Origin: Collinsella aerofaciens
GTDB lineage: Bacteria; Actinomycetota; Coriobacteriia; Coriobacteriales; Coriobacteriaceae
Direction of reading: 5' to 3'
Assembly (NCBI GenBank): GCA_021639365.1
Contig: JAJXHK010000005.1
Coordinates: forward strand, 8,183 to 72,182
DNA length: 64,000 nt
Of this stretch, positions 58,744 through 64,000 are shown piece by piece (within the stretch, counting starts at the first letter, position 1; each line of letters opens with the position of its first letter). A program made the position numbers and the translations under genes. A model generated the notes under the pieces. The model searched no databases, was not told the DNA's origin, and saw only the letters and a list, made by a program, of their open reading frames with translations.

Positions 58744-60933
58744 CTAGATCAACTTAGTCGACTCCAGCTTTTCGATGATCCAGTCGTTGGCTTTGATGAC
58801 CGGACGGCGGAAGACGACGCCCAGTGCCAGCGACGGAATCAGATAGCTCGCCAGAATGCCTAGCTCAATCCAGTACTCCATATGGTAGGCGCCAGCCATG
58901 GCGGCGTGCATGGCGTTGATGCCGTGGGTAAACGGCAGGAACGGGTAGATCGCCTGGAACACGGGGCCGGTCATCTCGATGGGGAACGTACCACCTGAAC
59001 CGCCGACCTGCATGACCAACAGCACGACAGCGAGCGCCTTGCCGATATCGCCAAACGAAACCGTGAGCGTGTAGACGATATTGGAGAACACGAGACTCGC
59101 GACCCAGCCCGCCAGCACAAACTGCAGCGGGTTGTCGCATTGGATGCCAAAGAACAGGATGTCGCCCGCGCACACGAGTGTCGCCTGCAGCAGGGCCAGA
59201 CCTCCAAAGAACAGGTAGCGGCCCAGGTAGATCTCGTGCAGGCGCACGGGGATCAGCTCGTTGATGAGCTCATCGTCAACCGATACCTTCATCATGGCCG
59301 CCAGCACGATCGAGCCGACCCACAGCGACAGGATCGTATAGAACGGCGCCATGGCCGAACCGTAATTGCGGATCGGATAGACCGGCTTGCGGTCGAGCGC
59401 GACGGGGCCGGAAAGCGACACGGCCAAACCCTCGGGATCGTTGCCGATCATCGTCTTGATCGTGGCAAGGTCGTCCGACATCAGGGCGCCATCGAGCTCG
59501 TCCTTAAAGGCGCTGATCTTGTCCGATGCCTCACCCAGCTGATCGGAAGCCTTGTTGACCAGCGTCGCAGCCTTGGAGAGGCCCTTTGCGAGCGAGCCAG
59601 AGGCGTCGGTCAGACCGCTCACGGCGCTATCCAAGTCACCCGAGATACCGTTCAGGGAATCCAGAACGCCCGAAATGGTCTTCTTGAGCTCCTTGGCCTT
59701 AACCGAGAACGTGGAATCGTAGTCGGACTTGGCTCCCGAGATACCCGCCTTGGCATCGGCGATGGCCTGGTCGACCTCGGCACGCGAGTTGTTGACCTCC
59801 GCCATGCCGTCCGAAAGGGACTTTGCGGTCGCCGTCAGGTCCTTCGCATTGTTGCGGTACTCCACGGCAATTCTGCCCAGCGACGTCGCAGCGGACTCGA
59901 GACCGTCTTTGAGCTTGTCATCACTCACCTGGTCGGCAAGGTTACGGAGCTGATCGGTCATCGCATCGATATCGTCAGCACGCGTATTGAGCGCCGCTGC
60001 GGCTTCGTTGAGCTGAGACACCGTAAGGTCAACATGCTGATTCGCGGCATCGAATGCCTTCGCAAGCTCGGCGGACACGTTGTCGAACGAGCCCGCGCTT
60101 CCGTCAATCGCCGCGTCAACGGCATCGTTGGCGGCCTTGAGCGCTTCCTTGGAATCATTGATGCCACTCTTGGCGTGCTCCATCAGCTGCTTCGTCGACT
60201 CATCAACGGTGCCCGTCTGCTTGAGCATGCCGCCCGCCGATGTCAGTGAATCGGACGTGGAGCTCAAAATGCCCGCGAGCGACGTCGCACTCGCCTGAAC
60301 GTCCTGCAGGTCCTCGACCGAATCGCCCAGCGTCGAGGACAGATTGGCGATAAAGTTGCTCACCTGGTCGGTACTCATATAGTCGAGCAGGCTGGACACG
60401 GTCTTAAGGCCGATGGTCGTGATGGTCTTGGTAAAGGTCTCGTTGACCTGACTCTGGACGGCGCTCGAACCCTTTTCAGTCACGATCTGTGCGATGGCGT
60501 TGGCCTTCTGGTTCTCATAGAACTCGATATCGGCGTGCTTCACCTCGGTCGAGAAAAGCGTCATCATGTCAGCGCTAAACGTTTTAGGGATAACGACGGC
60601 AGCGTAGTACGCGCCCGACTTAACGCCCTCAATCGCCTTATCGCGGTCGTTGAGGACGACCCAGTCGAAGTTCTCGTTGCCGCGCAGGGTGGCGGTTACG
60701 TTTTCGCCCACGTTGACCTCGACGGGAATCAGATCGCTCTCGTAACCCTCATCGGTGTTGACCACTGCAATCTTAAGGTTGCCGGTATTGCCGTAGGGAT
60801 CCCAGCTTCCGGCGATGTTAAACCATGCATAGAGACATGGCACGATGATCAGGCCCATCACGACGACCATGCCGATCACGGAGCGAGACACGTTTTGGAC
60901 ATCGCGCTTAAACAGGTGCAGGATGTTTTTCAT
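58744..60933 (-). CDS. YhgE/Pip-domain membrane protein, second gene
   Basis: 729 residues. An N-terminal TM (about 20-40, VVMGLIIVPCLYAWFNIAGSWDPYGNT) is the Pip signature, followed by an extracellular region of about 470 residues with long coiled-coil-like heptads, then six TM segments at 520-720 (ABC-2-like). The start codon follows the previous stop directly, with AAAGGAGGTGAGGCATAA before it. YhgE/Pip proteins were first described as phage infection proteins and related members act in ESX or type VII-like export. The function is otherwise unproven. Confidence 0.88.
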   Translation of the reverse strand: MKNILHLFKRDVQNVSRSVIGMVVVMGLIIVPCLYAWFNIAGSWDPYGNTGNLKIAVVNTDEGYESDLIPVEVNVGENVTATLRGNENFDWVVLNDRDKAIEGVKSGAYYAAVVIPKTFSADMMTLFSTEVKHADIEFYENQKANAIAQIVTEKGSSAVQSQVNETFTKTITTIGLKTVSSLLDYMSTDQVSNFIANLSSTLGDSVEDLQDVQASATSLAGILSSTSDSLTSAGGMLKQTGTVDESTKQLMEHAKSGINDSKEALKAANDAVDAAIDGSAGSFDNVSAELAKAFDAANQHVDLTVSQLNEAAAALNTRADDIDAMTDQLRNLADQVSDDKLKDGLESAATSLGRIAVEYRNNAKDLTATAKSLSDGMAEVNNSRAEVDQAIADAKAGISGAKSDYDSTFSVKAKELKKTISGVLDSLNGISGDLDSAVSGLTDASGSLAKGLSKAATLVNKASDQLGEASDKISAFKDELDGALMSDDLATIKTMIGNDPEGLAVSLSGPVALDRKPVYPIRNYGSAMAPFYTILSLWVGSIVLAAMMKVSVDDELINELIPVRLHEIYLGRYLFFGGLALLQATLVCAGDILFFGIQCDNPLQFVLAGWVASLVFSNIVYTLTVSFGDIGKALAVVLLVMQVGGSGGTFPIEMTGPVFQAIYPFLPFTHGINAMHAAMAGAYHMEYWIELGILASYLIPSLALGVVFRRPVIKANDWIIEKLESTKLI

Positions 60934-63723
60934 TTATGCCTCACCTCCTTTAGAGTGCTTGCCAAGCGAGGTGGTGTCCCCGTCGTTTCCGTTTACGTTG
61001 TCAGCGCCGTCGGCATCTTGAGCCTTACGATGCGCACCGATATGCGACAGACGGCTCGTAGGCTGTTCGCCTCCCTTGGCGCCACGCTCGCTGGCGTTGA
61101 GACCAAACATGCGACGGGCGGCAGGGATGGCAGCCGTGTGCTCGCGCATCTCGCGGCGAAGGTCCTCGTCCGAAAGCGCCGAGATACGCATCTGGGTATT
61201 GAGGCTCGCACGGATGTATTCGATGTTGATGAGCCAGCCGCAGATGGCGATAACCGAAATGATCCAGATAACGAGCAGGATGATCTTGCCGTTATTGTCG
61301 ATATCGAGCACCGTCGAAAGCACAAAGAGCAGAACCTGCACGCCTACCACGGCGGCAAAACCGCCCTTGATGTAGTACGGGTAGCGATGCTCAAACGCCA
61401 CGGCATGATCGAGCAGCTCGCGACGGTACGAATCCGAATCGAGCATGACGCGCATGGCCGTGCGCAGCGAATAGCGCTGGCGCGGCAGGTCGTTGGACTC
61501 GCAGATCATGAGGCCCGTCGTGGAAAGCTGCTTGTCAAAGAGCAGGTTGAGGTTGAGCAGCAGCGGACGCAGCTGCAAGCCAATAAAGAGTGCGATGGCA
61601 AGGAACACGCCCAGGATGCACAGGTTGAACAGGTAGTTGAACGAATACATGCCACCGACGGTCTCGCGCAGCAGGTTGATGCCATAGGTGAAGGGCAGCA
61701 GCGGATGCAGCCATTGGAAGAAGCCGGGCATCATCTCGATGGGATACATGCCCGACGAGCCGGGGATCTGCACAATGACGAGGATGACGCCAATGGCTTT
61801 ACCGATATGCTTAAACGTGGTGGACAGCGCATAGATGATGTTGACGTAGGTGAACGAAATAGCGATGCCGCCCAGTACAAAGAGCAGCGGATTGACGCAC
61901 TGAACGCCAATGACCAGGTCGCCCACCGTAACGATAATGGCCTGGAACGCGCCCAGGATCACCAGCAGCAGCCAGCGGCCAAAGTAGCCCTGACGCGCCG
62001 TAAAGCTACCGATGCCCTCGCGGTCGACCTCGAGTTTATAGATAGCGATGAGCACATAGCCGCCTACCCACAGCGCCAGATTGGTGTAGAAGGGCGCGAT
62101 GCCCGAGCCAAAGCTCTTGACCGGATAGATTGACTTGGACGTCAGTTCAACCGGAGATGCCATGAAATCTGCCACGTCATTGACGTCGACGTCCATGAGG
62201 TCGGCTAACTCGCCCATAGACTCAGAGGTCTGCAGCGCCGCAATGTCATTGGCGGCGGTCGCGAGCTTGTCCTGAACCTTGGCAAGGGAGGCGTCGGTTT
62301 GGGACAGCGTGGTCTTTGCCTGCTTGAGCGTGGCATCGAGCTGCGCCAGCGTGCCGCGCGCGCTCGCTATCGTGGGGGTCATACCCGACACAATGCCGGT
62401 CAAATCGCCCGAAACGGCGGCAAAGGAGTCAAGCGCGCTCGAAGCCTTCGGAAGTGCGTTCTGACCCAGATCGGTCTGAGCCTGACCGAGGTTAGCCGTA
62501 CCGGTCTGAATTGCCGCGTTGAGTGCGTTGCTCGCGTTCGAGATTGCCGTAGCGTCGTTTGCCATGGCGCTCGACTGTGCAGAAAGGCCATCCTTGATGC
62601 TCTGCAGCTTCTGGTTTTGCTCGCGAAGCGAATCGATGGTCGATACAATGCGCGCGTCAATTTCCTCGGAACCTGTCGACGTGTCATTAACGAGAATCTC
62701 CAAGTGCCCGATAACGGCCTTATTGTGATCGATCGTCGCTTGGAGAGACTCGAGCGAGTTGTCGATGCGGGTGGTCGTAGATGTGACCGTACCCGTTAGC
62801 TTGCCAATCGCAGCGTTCGCGGAGGCTGACGTCTTGGTGAGTGCAAGGCTACCTTCCGAGAGTGCCTTGGAGAGCGAGGTGATAGAGTTGCCCGCCGTGG
62901 CGCGAGCCTCGCCCAGCAGGTCGTTGCCCTGGGAGATTGCCTGCGTCAGCGACGGTGCCTGACCTTGCAAGCCGGCAAGCGCCGCATCAGCCGAGGCGAT
63001 AGCGCCACTCGTCTTATCGATGGCGGCATTCATATCGCCAATCGAATCGCGCACCTCACCCAAGGTGTCGGATGCCTCGGACACCGAACTTGTCAGCGAG
63101 TCCTGAGTCTGGGTTGCCTTGTCCTTTAAATCGACACCGGCATCCTTGGCGATACTGGCAACAGTCTCGCCCACCGTGGAGACAAACTCCGAGTTGATCT
63201 GCTCCTCGATGGTGTTGGCACCGGTATCGGTGACCTTGGGCGCAATGGCGCTCTTTTTCTCGTTGACGTAATAGGTGAGCTTCGGCTGATGGTAGTTGCC
63301 GTCGAGCATCGAGACCAGATTGTCGGAGAAGTTCTTGGGGATTACGATCGCCGCGTAGTATTCCCCGCTCTCGACGCCCTCTTTGGCATCGGCGGCCGAA
63401 TCGACGAAGGTCCAGCCCAGCTGATCGTTTTCCTTGAGCTGATCGACCACCTTATCGCCCGCATTAAGCTCGCCCACTAGGTCGTTCTGGGTGCCCTGAT
63501 CGTTGTTGGCGATAGCGATTTTAATGCCCTGGGTGTTTCCATACGGATCCCAGTTGGCCACGATGTTGTACCAGGCATACAGCGAGGGGATAACGCACAC
63601 GCCCAGGGTAACCACCAAGGCGACGGGGTTCACAAGCAGTCGCTTAATGTCGCGCTTGAATATCGCAAAGGAGACCTTTGCATCGGATAGTTTGCTGCCG
63701 AGACTCACGCTTGGACCATCCAT
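60934..63723 (-). CDS. YhgE/Pip-domain membrane protein, first gene, with extra C-terminal domain
   Basis: 929 residues. The same layout as its neighbour: N-terminal TM with VIPSLYAWYNIVANWDPYGNT, a long extracellular part (about 55-555) rich in Ala/Ser/Asn heptads (possible coiled coil), and five TMs up to about 750. It continues for 180 residues with two more TMs (about 800-865) and a charged tail. The genes are adjacent with no gap, and they share about the same N-terminal pattern, so they probably form a heteromeric complex. The ATG at 63723 has only a weak CAGG site. Confidence 0.88.
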   Translation of the reverse strand: MDGPSVSLGSKLSDAKVSFAIFKRDIKRLLVNPVALVVTLGVCVIPSLYAWYNIVANWDPYGNTQGIKIAIANNDQGTQNDLVGELNAGDKVVDQLKENDQLGWTFVDSAADAKEGVESGEYYAAIVIPKNFSDNLVSMLDGNYHQPKLTYYVNEKKSAIAPKVTDTGANTIEEQINSEFVSTVGETVASIAKDAGVDLKDKATQTQDSLTSSVSEASDTLGEVRDSIGDMNAAIDKTSGAIASADAALAGLQGQAPSLTQAISQGNDLLGEARATAGNSITSLSKALSEGSLALTKTSASANAAIGKLTGTVTSTTTRIDNSLESLQATIDHNKAVIGHLEILVNDTSTGSEEIDARIVSTIDSLREQNQKLQSIKDGLSAQSSAMANDATAISNASNALNAAIQTGTANLGQAQTDLGQNALPKASSALDSFAAVSGDLTGIVSGMTPTIASARGTLAQLDATLKQAKTTLSQTDASLAKVQDKLATAANDIAALQTSESMGELADLMDVDVNDVADFMASPVELTSKSIYPVKSFGSGIAPFYTNLALWVGGYVLIAIYKLEVDREGIGSFTARQGYFGRWLLLVILGAFQAIIVTVGDLVIGVQCVNPLLFVLGGIAISFTYVNIIYALSTTFKHIGKAIGVILVIVQIPGSSGMYPIEMMPGFFQWLHPLLPFTYGINLLRETVGGMYSFNYLFNLCILGVFLAIALFIGLQLRPLLLNLNLLFDKQLSTTGLMICESNDLPRQRYSLRTAMRVMLDSDSYRRELLDHAVAFEHRYPYYIKGGFAAVVGVQVLLFVLSTVLDIDNNGKIILLVIWIISVIAICGWLINIEYIRASLNTQMRISALSDEDLRREMREHTAAIPAARRMFGLNASERGAKGGEQPTSRLSHIGAHRKAQDADGADNVNGNDGDTTSLGKHSKGGEA

Positions 63724-64000
63724 CCTGTCGTTGAATCAAATCGTACTATCAACAACCATTGTACGTAGGCGCTTTAGCGTCTCGAAGCACAATGGTATTG
63801 AGTTTTGCGGGTAGCAATATACTACGAAGATTAGTTAACGTACAGATGTACAGTATCTTAAATTCCCGCAGCTCCCAAAACCACAACCCGCACAAACTAG
63901 CAGTTCGAGTAGTCATTTGGGACGTTCTTAAACGACCAGTCAAACAAGAACGTCCATTACAGTCGAAATTGTCAGCCCGGGACCGTCTCGGGCTACGATT
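63724..64000. other. Intergenic right edge of window
   Basis: 277 bases upstream of the YhgE pair without a gene. A TTAACGTACAGATGTACAG stretch (about 63834) has a GTACAgatGTAC dyad near the probable promoter. GGACGTTCTT (63920-63929) and AAGAACGTCC (63946-63955) form a perfect hairpin, and AGCCCG/CGGGCT another near 63974-63994. Confidence 0.5.

Overview
ORGANISM. The window is GC-rich, single-copy chromosomal DNA of a Gram-positive bacterium. It carries sortase-anchored pilins, OmpR/LacI/GntR/TetR regulators, a type I (GSI-alpha-like) glutamine synthetase and anaerobe-type metal genes (feoAAB, moaA, lar). The overall style, with many short intergenic palindromes, EbgA/EbgC-type beta-galactosidase, FeoB-associated Cys-rich protein and YhgE/Pip pair, suggests an anaerobic gut actinobacterium of the Coriobacteriia, most like Collinsella. 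That is an inference from gene content; no 16S or tRNA gene is present. LAYOUT. 1-6934 (minus): pilus operon of a large beta-helix adhesin, a minor pilin and a backbone pilin cut by the window edge; a sortase is expected beyond the left edge. 7440-12409: HAD phosphatase, MFS exporter, moaC-mobB fusion and moaA. 12656-17984: heterodimeric ABC exporter (minus) and divergent MATE exporter (plus). 18077-18955: Phd-type antitoxin/PIN toxin pair with a palindromic operator. 19014-22957: ligA and an HtrA protease. 23166-25216: glnA followed by a GlnR-like OmpR regulator. 25351-28545: LacI and GntR regulators and a Schlafen/AlbA_2 protein. 28848-34231: Old Yellow Enzyme-type reductase, FeoB-associated protein, feoB and two feoA. 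34420-36553: HPr-like protein with Asp46, a 222-bp inverted-repeat element, APC permease. 36707-41567: ebgC and ebgA with a divergent LacI regulator and three operator copies. 41874-44553: aspS, serB. 44668-49276: lactate racemization locus (larB, a LarC1-only larC and tetR on plus; larA and larD-like aquaporin on minus). 50028-54412: ppc, hisS. 54716-58542: OFA-like MFS, M20 amidohydrolase, DMT transporter. 58744-63723: two YhgE/Pip membrane proteins. HOW IT WORKS TOGETHER. The genes are short independent transcription units, mostly on the minus strand, many ending in clear intrinsic terminators. The coherent modules are surface adhesion (pilus), molybdopterin synthesis, multidrug export, nitrogen assimilation, ferrous iron uptake, galactoside use and nickel-pincer-cofactor lactate racemization. 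REPEATS. The most unusual feature is the intergenic DNA, which holds several families of palindromes: 33-bp CCACCACAAAGG hairpins (four copies), 61-63-bp hairpins with 17-18-bp arms (two), a 43-bp hairpin (two), GATCC palindromes (three, one inside a coding tail), tandem arrays of unrelated hairpins (41579-41741 and 54477-54680), and two 127-bp nested palindromes (47067-47193 and 49880-50006) whose arms differ in sequence yet remain self-complementary. The last are the best candidate for an undescribed element.
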